Positions 23,658-35,142 of a DNA stretch of 64,000 bases are shown piece by piece. Made by a program: the position numbers and the translations under genes. The notes under the pieces are model-generated. The model had not been told where the DNA came from. It made no database searches and saw only the letters and a list, made by a program, of their open reading frames with translations. Positions within the stretch are counted from its first letter, which is position 1, and each line of letters starts with the position of its first letter. The DNA comes from Volvariella volvacea V23 (Eukaryota; Basidiomycota; Agaricomycetes; Agaricales; Pluteaceae): assembly GCA_000349905.1 (NCBI GenBank), contig KB722736.1:2059428-2123427 (forward strand). The letters are read 5' to 3'.

Positions 23658-25502
23658 ATGTCCTCCCCCTACTCTACGCCATTGCAAGACCCCCTTCAAC
23701 CGAGGGACCTACCTTCCAGTTGGTATCCCTCCCCCAGAAGCTCTCGCAGTGACTCCGAGTCAGTGTTCGTGGATACCTTCAGTGGTTATTGCTAACGCGC
23801 AGATAGTTGTTCGCCCCAGCAGTGGCGCAATGATGCAGGTCATCAAAGCCCTCTGAGAAATGTACGCCACAACAATAGCAGACGACACCCCCCATCTCGT
23901 TCGACTCCGTACCATGGGTCTTGGAAGGCAGGCAGGCATCCCAACGAACCCAGCCCACCAAAATTAGGTCGCGACGCGCAGGTCAAAAGGAACTCTGGTT
24001 TCCGGCACTCTCGGATCAGGGACGACTCAAAAAAGTATACCAGTGTGAAGGCCCCAGACCTTTACTACCCGTCACCACCAGACTCTTCGGAGGAGAGGAG
24101 ATACCACCGCACACAGTCTCGTAAGAGGCCGCGACCCGATAAGGACGAGAATGCGCCGCAGAAACGAATTAAGCATCAGACCTCCGACGATGGCGGTATC
24201 CCAATTCCAATTATGGATACATTCCAAAGAATAACGTTACCCGTCCCTGAGCTCCCTTCGCTCAATGTTGTGCCTCCTCTGGTTCTGGCTCTACCGCCAC
24301 TACACCCATTGCCCCTATCTGAAAGACCGAAAGAGGCTCCTAGGTTCGTCCGTTGGCAGGAACCGCGTTTACCGGCTTTGGACTCTTTCACAAAGTGGCT
24401 AGCTGAAGTGATTTACGCCACGGTGATATTCATGGAAGCTGAAAACGATCATATGTAAGTCTTCATATGAGAATTGCACCTTCCCTTAATTGACCTTTCC
24501 CAGTCGAATGCCCGAAGAGCTCCGTTCTGATATCGCGCTAATCATTAAAGGTGTATTAGAGTTCCTACCCTATCAGACGACCGTCATCTTCCTAGCTTTA
24601 TGGTACATAAGACGAATGATCCCAAAAGGGTTCACCCGACAGGAGGACTTCACCAAGGGTGCAGGGATTGGCATGCATGCGGTTGCTCGTTTGTGGACTG
24701 TTGCAATGCTGCTAGCCTACAAGTGGCAGGATGATATTTCCTGGCGCTCCTGCGACTTGTGAGTTCATGAACAGACTTTGCCCACCTTGGCCTTTCTCAT
24801 CACCATTCCAGGCTGTCCCGCTCCCCAATCCCCAAAAAGCATAGGAACAAGCTGGAAGTCTACGCATTGACTGCGCTTGACCACCAGGCTGGCATATCAA
24901 ATCACGATTGGAGGTCCTGGTTGGAACAGCTTCGCACACACCCCATCCCCAACACCGATGAGTTACCCGGCTACCACGAAGAAATGTGCATTACCATTGA
25001 CGGTCTGCTGAGAAAAGCCAATACATGGCCACATAGGAGATCTATACCTTCACCTCCGTCACCAGCTTCCCTGTCTGCCTGCGGAGAACTATACGTCTTG
25101 CTTCAGCTTTTCCCCGTCGAATCGGAGGAGCGATTCCGCAGGGAGAAGTTGTCCTTGCCTACGCTAGATGGGATTCGGAAGCATCTAGATTGGGACACCA
25201 CCATACGCCAAATCATGGCTTGCAAAATTAGAGTCGGCCCACCAACACAACCCTACAGTCACCCACAGCCCGCACTCTCACCCTTAACGTCCATCGATGC
25301 CGAAATACCCCACTGCATGCTACGGGAAAGTCCAATTTATCGTTACCCGTACCCCTTTCAACCTATTCGCCACCTTCCCGCAAATATGGTACTCCCATTC
25401 ATACCCCCTGAGGCTGATACGTCTAGCCTCACGGGCCTATTTCCCGTCGAGCCAATAATGCACCATGTCAATGGAGAAAAACCGGTATGGCCATTCTATT
25501 AG
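23658..25502 (+). CDS. cyclin-like protein, fungal (PCL/Pho80-related fold)
   Basis: Four exons (23658-23748, 23803-24454, 24504-24758, 24812-25502) give 562 residues. Residues 1-200 are disordered and basic with possible SP phosphosites. From about residue 225 a helical cyclin-box-like domain follows: FTKWLAEVIYATV, LEFLPYQTTVIFLALWYI, VARLWTVAMLLAYKWQDD and NHDWRSWLEQL. The pattern LLAYKWxDD and NHDW resembles the region around helices 3-5 of PCL/Pho80-type cyclins. It may therefore bind a CDK such as Pho85 (inference from fold). The first exon/intron boundary is chosen because a GTGACT donor and GCGCAG acceptor with an internal CTAAC remove an in-frame stop. A related protein sits at 32.6-35.1 kb on the other strand. 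Confidence 0.7.
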
Positions 25503-26113
25503 GTGCCAACTCGATACCGGTGCCCAAGGACATGCTTTGCCGATGGCGTAGCTGTTCTTCCATACTCCGACAATCGTGCGTTGGGTTGCACCGCGCCGCC
25601 GGCGCAGTCAACGGCATAGGTACACCCAGGTGTTCGACACAGGACGCTTTTCCGTATGGGCGCGAAGCCGAGAGCTGACTCGACAGAACCCTATGGATCA
25701 TATGATACCAATACTAGTCTTATCCTTTATCATCAACGTAATGCTGTTGGGGACTTTTTTTAATTGATGAAGAGTTTCATTCATTAGGCATCATGTATAA
25801 CGCTGTATGATACATCATTGACTCTGGCTCCATCATATCACTGTCATTCTGTACCACACAATGTAACAATAGCAACGATTGGCTTCTTCCGCGGTCCTGG
25901 CTGAGCGCTTCGTTCGCTGAGTCGCCTTGGCTTCTCCCTGGCAGTGTGCCCGAGGTGGATGACATCAGGAGCTGAGATAATATGGTCACGTTACCCCCAT
26001 TAAGGCAGAGACGCGCCATTGATCTGATTAAGGGAGCTGTTACTGCCCACCACTCATCTCCTTTCTCATCTAAACTATCATCTTGCGCAGACCACCCACC
26101 ACTCGACGTTACA
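25503..26113. other. intergenic region upstream of UBA1
   Basis: 3' flank of the cyclin-like gene and promoter of UBA1. No convincing gene. Confidence 0.45.
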
Positions 26114-29100
26114 ATGGTTGTACCATCGAACCTGGACACAAAAATGGATATCGACGAGGCCGCCATTGACGAGGGCCTCTACTCGCGTCAGCTGTATGCG
26201 CATCACCTTTAACTGCAGTATTGTTTAAAGATTCCGAGCTGACTGAACTATGTACTTCCTTAGATACGTGCTCGGTCATGAAGGTATATCTCTGAGAATA
26301 TCTGGTGTGCGTTTGAGAGTGTATTAATGTCATACCCGCTCAGCAATGAAGCGCATGGCTGCTTCGAACGTCCTTATTGTCGGCATGCAAGGACTGGGGG
26401 TTGAAATAGGTCGCGTTTCACGCCCACCTCCCCTAGTTTAGTTCACTCACATCAGATGCAGCGAAGGATATTGTTCTTGCCGGCGTGAAATCAGTCACTA
26501 TCTACGATCCGGAACCAGTGACAATACAGGATCTCAGTTCTCAGGTACTATTACAGAACCACAGCTCTGCGACATGCTAACCCGAGTGCAGTTCTTCCTG
26601 AGAGAGGAGGACGTTGGAAAATCCCGTGCTGAGGCTACACTGTCGAGGCTGGCGGAGTTGAATGCCTATGTTCCTGTGCGGAACCTCGGTGGTAACCCTG
26701 GAGAGGGAATCACTGTAGACCTTATCAAAGGTTTCCAAGTGGGTTTAATGACGTGAATCCAGCACGGCCGTGTTTTAATAATCTTCATTAGATTGTCGTA
26801 CTTACTAATGCCTCTTTGGAGAAGCGATTGGAAATCAACGACTGGACACACGCCAACGGTGTTCACTTCATCGCTGCAGAGACCCGGGGTCTTTTTGGGT
26901 GTGTGACTCTGCAACTTCACCATATCTAATGTGGCGCTTCATGTTTGTCTCGCAGCGCCGTCTTCAATGACTTTGGACCAAGATTCACATGTGTCGACCC
27001 CACAGGAGAGCAGCCCCTAACTGGGATGATAGTCTCTGTAGACAAGGTGCGTCGAAAGGCTCCTTCGAGTGCTATAATCCTAACGTTGCCAAAGGATTCC
27101 GAAGGTCTCGTGACTTGTCTTGATGAGACCCGACATGGTTTGGAGGATGGGGATTTTGTTACCTTCACTGAGGTTCAGGGCATGACAGAACTCAACGGCT
27201 GCGAACCGCGAAAAGTTTCGGTGAAGGGCCCATACACCTTCACCATTGGTGATACTTCGAACTTTGGTGACTACAAGACAGGTGGTATCTTCACCCAAGT
27301 TAAGATGCCAAAGATTATCGACTTTGTGAGTCCTGTTGATGGGTGCACGGAAAGAGGTACTCACCAGCGATGCAGAAATCCTTACGGGAATCACTCCCCG
27401 ACCCAGAATACTTCATTACGGATTTCGCCAAGTTTGATAGGCCCGCAGCCCTTCATGCAGGATTCCAGGCATTATCTCAATTCCAAGCTACACATAAGCA
27501 TCTGCCGCGACCTCGCAATGATGCTGATGCCGCCGAAATTGTCGAGCTTGCAAAGAAGATCAACGCTGACCTTGATGAGAAGGTTGTGAAAGAGCTTGCC
27601 TATCAGGCTACCGGAGATCTCTCGCCCGTCGTGGCAGTGATTGGTGGCTTTGTTGCTCAGGAAGTTTTGAAGGCTATTTCCGCCAAGTTCCACCCTATGG
27701 TCCAATACCTATACTTCGACTCCCTCGAATCTCTTCCATCAATCTTGCCATCAGAAGAAGAATGCCAACCCACAGGATCACGATACGACGCCCAGATTGC
27801 AGTGTTCGGAAGAACTTTCCAGGGCAAGATAGCCAATCACCGCCAGTTCCTCGTCGGCTCAGGTGCCATTGGATGCGAGATGCTGAAGAACTGGAGTATG
27901 ATTGGCCTTGCATCAGGACCCAATGGCGTTATCCATGTTACGGACCTGGACACCATTGAAAAGAGTAATCTGAACAGACAGTTCCTTTTCAGGCAGAAGG
28001 ATCTAGGCAAATTCAAGTCTGAGGTTGCCGCTGTTGCCGTTGCTGACATGAATCCCGACCTCACTGGAAAGATTATAGCCAAGCAAGAGCCCGTTGGACC
28101 CACGACAGAAGGTGCGTATATAATGTAACTCGCAATTTCCACACACTTAACCCGCATAAAAGATGTCTACGACGAAAATTTCTTCCAGAGCATTGATGGT
28201 GTGACTAACGCTTTGGATAACGTCAAGGCTCGACTCTATATGGATCAACGATGTGTCTTTTACAGAAAACCACTGTTAGAATCCGGAACGCTTGGGACAA
28301 AGGGCAATACTCAAGTCGTCATCCCTAATCTTACAGAGTCTTACGGCTCGTCTCAAGATCCACCTGAGAAGGAAACCCCTTCATGTACGATTAAGAATTT
28401 CCCGAATGCAATCAATCATACCATTGAGGTACATGAGCATATTAGGCTTAGGTTCCGTTGCTGACAGGGTGCTTTCTTAGTGGTCACGAACTCAATTTGA
28501 CAACCTCTTTGTTAAGCCTGCACAAGCGGTCAATGCCTACCTTTCGGAACCTAATTACCTTGAAAACACTCTGAAGTATTCTGGTCAGCAGAAGGAACAA
28601 GTCGAACAAATTGTCTCATACCTTGTCACAAATAAGCCGCTCACTTTCGAGGAATGCATCGTCTGGGCCAGATTGCAATTCGAGCGAGATTATAATAACG
28701 ATATCAGACAACTTCTCTTCAGTCTGCCGAAGGATGCTGTTACAAGTACCGGCCAGCCATTCTGGAGCGGCCCTAAACGTGCTCCTGATCCATTAATTTT
28801 CAACCCCAACGACGTAAGCAATGTAAGACAGCAAGCATACATGACCTGACTTCTTCCGCTAGCCCCTTCACTTGGATTATATTATCGCTGCTGCGAATCT
28901 CCACGCATTCAATTACGGTTTGCGTGGGGAGACCGATCCAGCTGTCTTCCGTAAAGTGTTGGAGACTGTAATTGTTCCAGAGTTTACTCCGAAGAGCGGC
29001 GTGAAGATTCAGGTCAATGACAATGAGCCCGTTGCTCAGGCAGCAGCAGCAGGTCGGTCGTAAAACTCCTTTTACGACACTGCTCACGTACTCATGGCTC

Positions 29101-29969
29101 CAAAAATATAGATGAAGGAGATCTACAGTCTATCACAGCCAAACTACCCGCGCCGTCGTCCCTGGCTGGCTACCGAATGACACCCGTAGAATTCGAGAAA
29201 GACGATGACACCAATCATCATATCGACTTTATTACTGCTGCTTCCAACCTCCGTGCGACTAATTATGGCATCACTATTGCTGACCGCTATACGACCAAAC
29301 AGATTGCAGGCAAGATCATACCTGCTATCGCCACCACTACTTCCCTGGTTACCGGGTTGGTCTGCCTTGAACTCTACAAGGTATAAGTCCTGCCTTCATC
29401 GAGAGTAATATAAGCACCGAAGTTGATTAATCCCCTGTAGGTCATTGATGGAAAGAGCAAGCTCGAAGATTACAAGAATGGCTTCGTGAACCTTGCCCTA
29501 CCCTTCTTCGGCTTCTCTGAGCCTATCGCAGCAGCGAAGAAGAAATACGGTTCCACGGAATGGACCTTGTGGGATCGTTTCGAGTTCAATAACGACCCTA
29601 CCCTCAAAGAGCTTATCGACTGGTTCCAGACAAATCATAAGCTTAGTATCTCTATGGTCAGTCAGGGCGTCAGCATGCTATGGAGCTCGTTCGTTGGCAA
29701 AAAGAAGGCATGTAGTTCTTGTCCTGTTTTGCTGTTCGTAACTCTAATAGTGAACCACAGAGCGAAGAGAGGTTGCCGATGAAGTTCAGCAAGTTGGTGG
29801 AAACGGTCAGCAAGAAGCCCATACCATCCCATACCAAGCAGTTGATAGTCGAGGTCATGGCCATGGACGAAGAGTACGAGGACGTTGAGGTAAGTTATCC
29901 GGATGCTTTCTCTGAATCGCAGCTAATTCAAATTCATTTCAGGTCCCTTTCCTTGTTGTCCGCATATAG
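26114..29969 (+). CDS. UBA1: ubiquitin-activating enzyme E1
   Basis: Activates ubiquitin with ATP and passes it as a thioester to E2 enzymes. Fifteen exons (26114-26193, 26264-26283, 26344-26409, 26462-26544, 26592-26738, 26792-26898, 26956-27325, 27376-28111, 28163-28428, 28481-28813, 28863-29052, 29112-29380, 29441-29707, 29761-29889, 29943-29969) give 1,029 residues, the usual E1 size. Landmarks: inactive adenylation half [16 protein letters not shown], active adenylation half [14 protein letters not shown] and [16 protein letters not shown], catalytic Cys611 in [11 protein letters not shown], and the ubiquitin-fold tail ending [11 protein letters not shown]. Exon 2 is 20 nt. Intron 13 (29708-29760) is GC-AG (donor GCATGT); no GT site gives the required phase. 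Confidence 0.97.
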
Positions 29970-32590
29970 GCGCTTGCTTTGGAGTGAGGGGGCATTTTGC
30001 AGGTTAGAAGTACAAGCTAAATTCCAAGCCGAAATGAATGTACCATTATGTGATAATACATCCCATCTTTCCTTTCTGTTCATAATGAAATCCCTTTGTC
30101 GCATCAAGAATGGTAGTTCTGCATTTGCTGCGCAACGTAGGTATCGCGGCTCCATTAACATATTGCACGTAAATATAGTCATTTCCATCTAAGTTACATC
30201 AAGACTCGAGGCGTTAACGTTACAGTATCATCTCGTGCTAAATAAGTTGAGGATGCATGCTATGTCATATCAAACAGCGACCAAAAGGAAAGGTGGTTTC
30301 ACCGGGGAAGAATGGAATAAAGTTAGGAACGGATAGAGTGTCCATGCTAAAAATTTAAATATCAAAAGCTGTCCTGAGCAAGAAGTACATGTGTGATGGA
30401 TGACGAGATAGAATTGAATATTGTGATGAGAAAAATTATCGTAACAAAAAACTCAGTGGGTGCTGGCCAAGACACGAGGCAGTGGAGACAAATAGGATGT
30501 TACTGGTTGTTGCGTAGATTGCAGGTGAGAGACGAGAGTGCTAGGTAGGGTGCTAACACTGCGCGCAGATCAACCACACTGAATAGCATAGTAGTGGTAT
30601 AATCTTACCAGAAGCCAACAAAAATTCCAACCAGAGTGGCACACGGCATCAGACAGGGATAGTTGGGCGGATGTCAATGAATTGGTAGGGTGAGTACGGA
30701 TATAAGGGACAAGAGGGAGTTTAGAGGGTAATGAGTACGTAGTGGTAGGAATTGGGGGGGGTGGGGGTTCGGATAATTTGATGAGGGGGTGAGAGGGTGA
30801 GATGTACTGATGGAAGCGCAACGATGAAGTAAAGATGTGAAGCAAGAAACAAAATAGAAAGACGAAGGGTGAATACTACCAAAGCTAATAGAATGGTCTC
30901 TGATCACCCTACAAGAGGGTAGATTAGGTAGTGGTAGCGAAATAGGTGCTCAATCCGATAAGCCTAAGGGGAAAAAGGAAAAGAAGCAAGACGATAAGAA
31001 TGAAGAAAGAACCCATCGCGGAGTTGAAGAGGGAGGGGTTCACCGAACGGAGAGAAAAGAATGGTAGGTACGTATGGGTTGTCATAGCGGAAACATTAAA
31101 TAATGAAAAACCGGTCCAGGTATTGAAGATGATCTGAGGCTGGACTGCGTGCACGATATATCACATCACAAAAAGAAACAGTAGGACACACTAAGAACAC
31201 AGCACAAACGAGCAATCGCGAGCGGACAAAAAAAAAAAAAGAAGAGAGAGAAGTCGGGCTAGTCAGCCCTCCTCCGATTGAAGTGTAAGAACCTAAGAAA
31301 CCCCTCCCTGACAAAAGAGTAAGGGCAGAAAGCGAAGAAATCGTCGAGAGAAAAAGGAGATTTAGTCCGCGATAGAGAACTAGGAAAGTGGACGAAGGTT
31401 GAGACTAGGAGTAAAGATGTTTGAGGTGCAATCAGCGGAATACCCTCGATGAGGGACAATGTGCTGGAAGGAAGGGGTAGATTGGCCACCATCGATGCTT
31501 CGATGACTTGCCACTTCGTTCGGGTTGAATACTCGAAGTACGTCGTTTTGTGCCACTTGGAGAAGGCCGTTGGGATGGCTCGTGGGAGTGGGGGTGTTCG
31601 CATAGGTGTGCAGGATTTGGAAATAATTGAGTGATGGCCATAGGGTCCGATCATGAGTCCATCCTCATGTCGACAATATGTGCACATACGATAATAGACG
31701 GGACAGAGACAGAGACGGGAGGAAGGAAACCGAAACAGATTGAGGCTCTCGAATGTTTGTTTAATTATAATAGGTAGCCCCGTTGTGGCCTGAAATTGAA
31801 CAAGCCAAGAGTCGATGTTGGGGACAAGGCGAATTGCTGGACCAGTAGACTGTTTTCCCGATGAGGCATGACATTGATATTCGTCGATTGCTTGTTCCTG
31901 GGCAGTCGGGTAATGCAAGCACATGGGTGCTGTCGAGAACTGAGATCCTAGCTTTTCCACTCCACCCCCTACAACCTCCAGCTATCCAATTCCAAAACCA
32001 GGGCTGGTGCGGCGATCATACGCCAGCATGACGAGAGATAAGAGACAAAGAAAAAAGATATAAGGCGTGGAGAAGAGCGCTATTCACAATATGATGCTCG
32101 TTATCTTGAATGTATGCGGTTTCGGAGGAGATAAGCAAAAGAAATAATACACTGGCAATGACTGCGAGAAGAGAGTTCCGCAGAAGAAAGCATATCAATG
32201 GAATAGATCACGAAAACAAAAAAATGGATAAGCACCTTGGAAGTAAAAGGGGGAAATGGCATTCAACAGGGCTTTCGAGTCGTGTAATGTATGTCGATTG
32301 ATGTGAGATGGAGTGAATGAACCATGAGAATGTGGTGAAGGTGCCGTCGACGGATTGAGGAGAAAACGAAAATTGAGACGTGACAACGAATCTATGAAGA
32401 ATCCCGCTGGACAAAGCATTGGAGGGATGGACAGAATATAACTAGGCTGCAGGCGAAGAAGGGACTTGAGTCCTCCCCTTGCCTGTTTCCGATCAAAATC
32501 CAGTGCAAATTAAGAGGAATCAACCATGTACAGAATTAATGAGGTAAACGTAGCCCGAGTTGAGGTTGACGGTCGGAGGGCCTCTTCCAT
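29970..32590. other. gene-poor convergent region
   Basis: 2.6 kb between two converging genes, much more than the other convergent gaps here (0.3-0.5 kb). It is strongly purine-rich on the plus strand, with a 13-A run near 31,228 and a G8-T-G5 tract at 30,754-30,767. The longest open frame (minus, 31,259-31,960) is low in complexity and matches nothing I know. It may be long 3' UTRs, a non-coding transcript or decayed sequence. Confidence 0.4.
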
Positions 32591-35142
32591 CTAGGCCCTA
32601 AGCCAAGCGGTTTGGGGGTGAGGAACACCATGTCCGAATGCATGATGGCCTGGATACATAAAGTGGCTTGGAGGGGCTGCCCAATGGGGCTCAACTTCGG
32701 GCTGGGGTTGGGGCGGTGGTAAAAGGTGGGGAGGCTGGGCGAAAGCAGCGAAGAGGGGTGGGTGAATGGGGTAGTGCTCGCCCTGGAAATCAGTACGCGG
32801 ATAGTCAAATTGGCCCACTGTAGAGAAGGATCGCACATGACGGGGAGGTTGCACATGCTCATGGCCATAGGATAGCGAATGGGTGCGAGAATGGTAGACT
32901 CCTGGGACAGGATTGAATGCAGAGGCGTGTGCGCCGCTAACATAGTGTCGGGGGTACTCAAAGGGATATCCTGGGGGTGGTGGAACAGGCTTCATGGGGC
33001 CAAAGTCACCTGCATTGTGGGAGTTGGGTTGACCTATAATGCCACCAGCCCAAGCATTAGCCACGACGTCATGACCAGGGGCTTGGTGATGGATTGGATA
33101 GATACCATTACTAAGGGATGTCACTGGCGGTTGTACCGCGACATAATGTCCACTTTTGCGGGAGGCATCCCGAAGAATCGGCTCATCTGCAGCAGGGCTC
33201 CATTTGGCAGGGGGTGGAAGGTTCTTGAGAGGGCCATTAGTGGCGCGGAGAATCTCCCAACCGTTATCTCCATGGAAGGTCCAACGTTTGTCCTGACTGT
33301 GCAGAGCAACACCAGAACCTGCACGTCGCTTTGGCATGTATTCCTCCCTCAACGGCCCGTCTTCATCTAAATTGATCTCGGAGACTTCCAATGCGTGGCG
33401 TTCCTTCTCAAAAATATCTCGCTTACGCTCCTCTAGGCCCAAGAAGACGGGGTGGGGGAGAGGCGAATCTGTATTGTGGTAGGCAACCGGTGCCTGGATT
33501 ATTTCCTCAAGTGCCTTGCGAATGAGGGCGTGTGGATTCGTAGAGGGACGAGAGATAGGTTGGAGGGGAGCTGCCAAAGACATGTGGTAGGACATGACAT
33601 GGTCAAGCCAATGTGCCCAGTCTTTATCAGAGATCGATAAGTTGTGGTTGAAAATCTCCAACGCCATCAGCTCCAGCTTGTTGATGACGGCGACAGGGAT
33701 GCCAGTGATAGTATGCCTATTGAATTGCGTAGTTAGTTACACGCACATATATAAGAATAAGGTTAGCATACCATGTCTTGTTGGAGAATGTGTGATCGTC
33801 CAACCACTTGTTTGCGAGGATGAAACCTAGAACGATGATTCGGAACGGCGCATTGTCTACGCCATCGCGATCACACCCAGTGAGCCAGAGCTCCCGAAAA
33901 GCCAGCTCCTTGCTAGATGATTGCGGCATATCCAACATATCGAACAGCACCGGCAATTTGGAAATGTACCATAAAGATAGAATCACCGCTGAAGGCTGAA
34001 GTAAGGTGGCAAGCAAAAGCTTATGCACCGAGGCCGACAAGTGGCTAGGAGGGAACCTGTATAACAGACCCACATTGACCCTGATGACATAAATTAGTCG
34101 CAGCGAACCCTGAGAGACACGGAGCTAATACTCACACTGGCCGATTGAACGATGGAGGCAGACTAAGACCTGTGGTGCAAACCTTCCAGATGTAGTTCGC
34201 AAGCCACTCCGATAAGGGTTCGGCAAGCCTCCAGTAGTTGGCATTGGCACTCGGGGTTACGGCGTCCGTCGGCGGTGGAGGTTGTTTGACTTGGTCTTGA
34301 ATAAAAACTTGCTGTGCTGGTACGGGTGGATAGACGTAGGGGGGACGCATACCGTCCTGAGGTGCATAGGCCTGAGGTACAGCATTTTGGAAGACACCAT
34401 CCCCAGGAATGTACGTCTGAGCAGCAACAGCTCGATCAACAAAATCACCGAAGGGAGTGACGGGACCGAGAGGGCTTGATCCAGCCTCTTGACCACTGAC
34501 GTTGCCGGATGATTCGTAACCTGGTGTGAAGTGAATATAGCCATATGCCCGAGAACCCAAAACTGGAACTCCGGACGAGCCCAGAGCACAGGAGACCGCG
34601 CACTGGTCATCGAGTTGCATAACATTGCCACCATTTGCTGCGGGTGAAGTGGCGCTCCATTGGCTGGCACTATCAAGAGGGAAGCTATCGAGAGCCGAAT
34701 CTTCGGAGCTCATCTCATCGTCAGCATCAGCGTCGGATGAATGAGGTGGATCAGCAGGAGCACCACCAGGCAGCGCAAGGCGGGCCTTGAGCAGGAAGCG
34801 GGGCAGAATGCACGCTTCAGCGTGCTCTCCTTTAATGACGGACGCGTCCTCCGCGCCAATCAACCCTCTACTAAAACCCTGCACTTCTGAATCCTCCGAA
34901 TCGTCTGTGTCGTCCCAAGATCTGCGCGGCTTCTCCCTCCTCCAAACAGGCAGAGAATTGATCCACTCTTCGCGGGTGCTGAACGCCGCAGGGGGGCCTA
35001 TGGGCGAGGCCGGCAAAGTCTGAGAAAGGTGATAAAGTGAGTCAAGATGTTGTGGGATGGCGACTGTGGCGTTCGCGGCTGGGAAAGGCTTGTGGACGGG
35101 ATGAGCGACCGGTTTAGAGACAGGAGGGACGGGAACTGGCAT
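32591..35142 (-). CDS. cyclin-like protein, fungal (second copy type)
   Basis: Three exons (35142-34136, 34080-33772, 33716-32591) give 813 residues. The N-terminal 310 residues are disordered with acidic stretches. The cyclin-box-like core is split by both introns: EPLSEWLANYIWKVC, LQPSAVILSLWYISKL, RIIVLGFILANKWLDDHTFSNKTW and ISDKDWAHWLDHVM. ANKWLDD and NKTW-x-x-x-TGIP strongly recall the cyclin N-terminal domain of PCL-type fungal cyclins. The C-terminal 330 residues are rich in Pro, His and Gly. Shared motifs with the gene at 23.7-25.5 kb suggest the two are distant relatives. The CDK partner is unknown. Confidence 0.8.

Noticed and set aside
31259..31960. 234-codon minus-strand frame in the UBA1/cyclin gap
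   Set aside because: Composition follows the local pyrimidine bias; no domain and no plausible partner exons.
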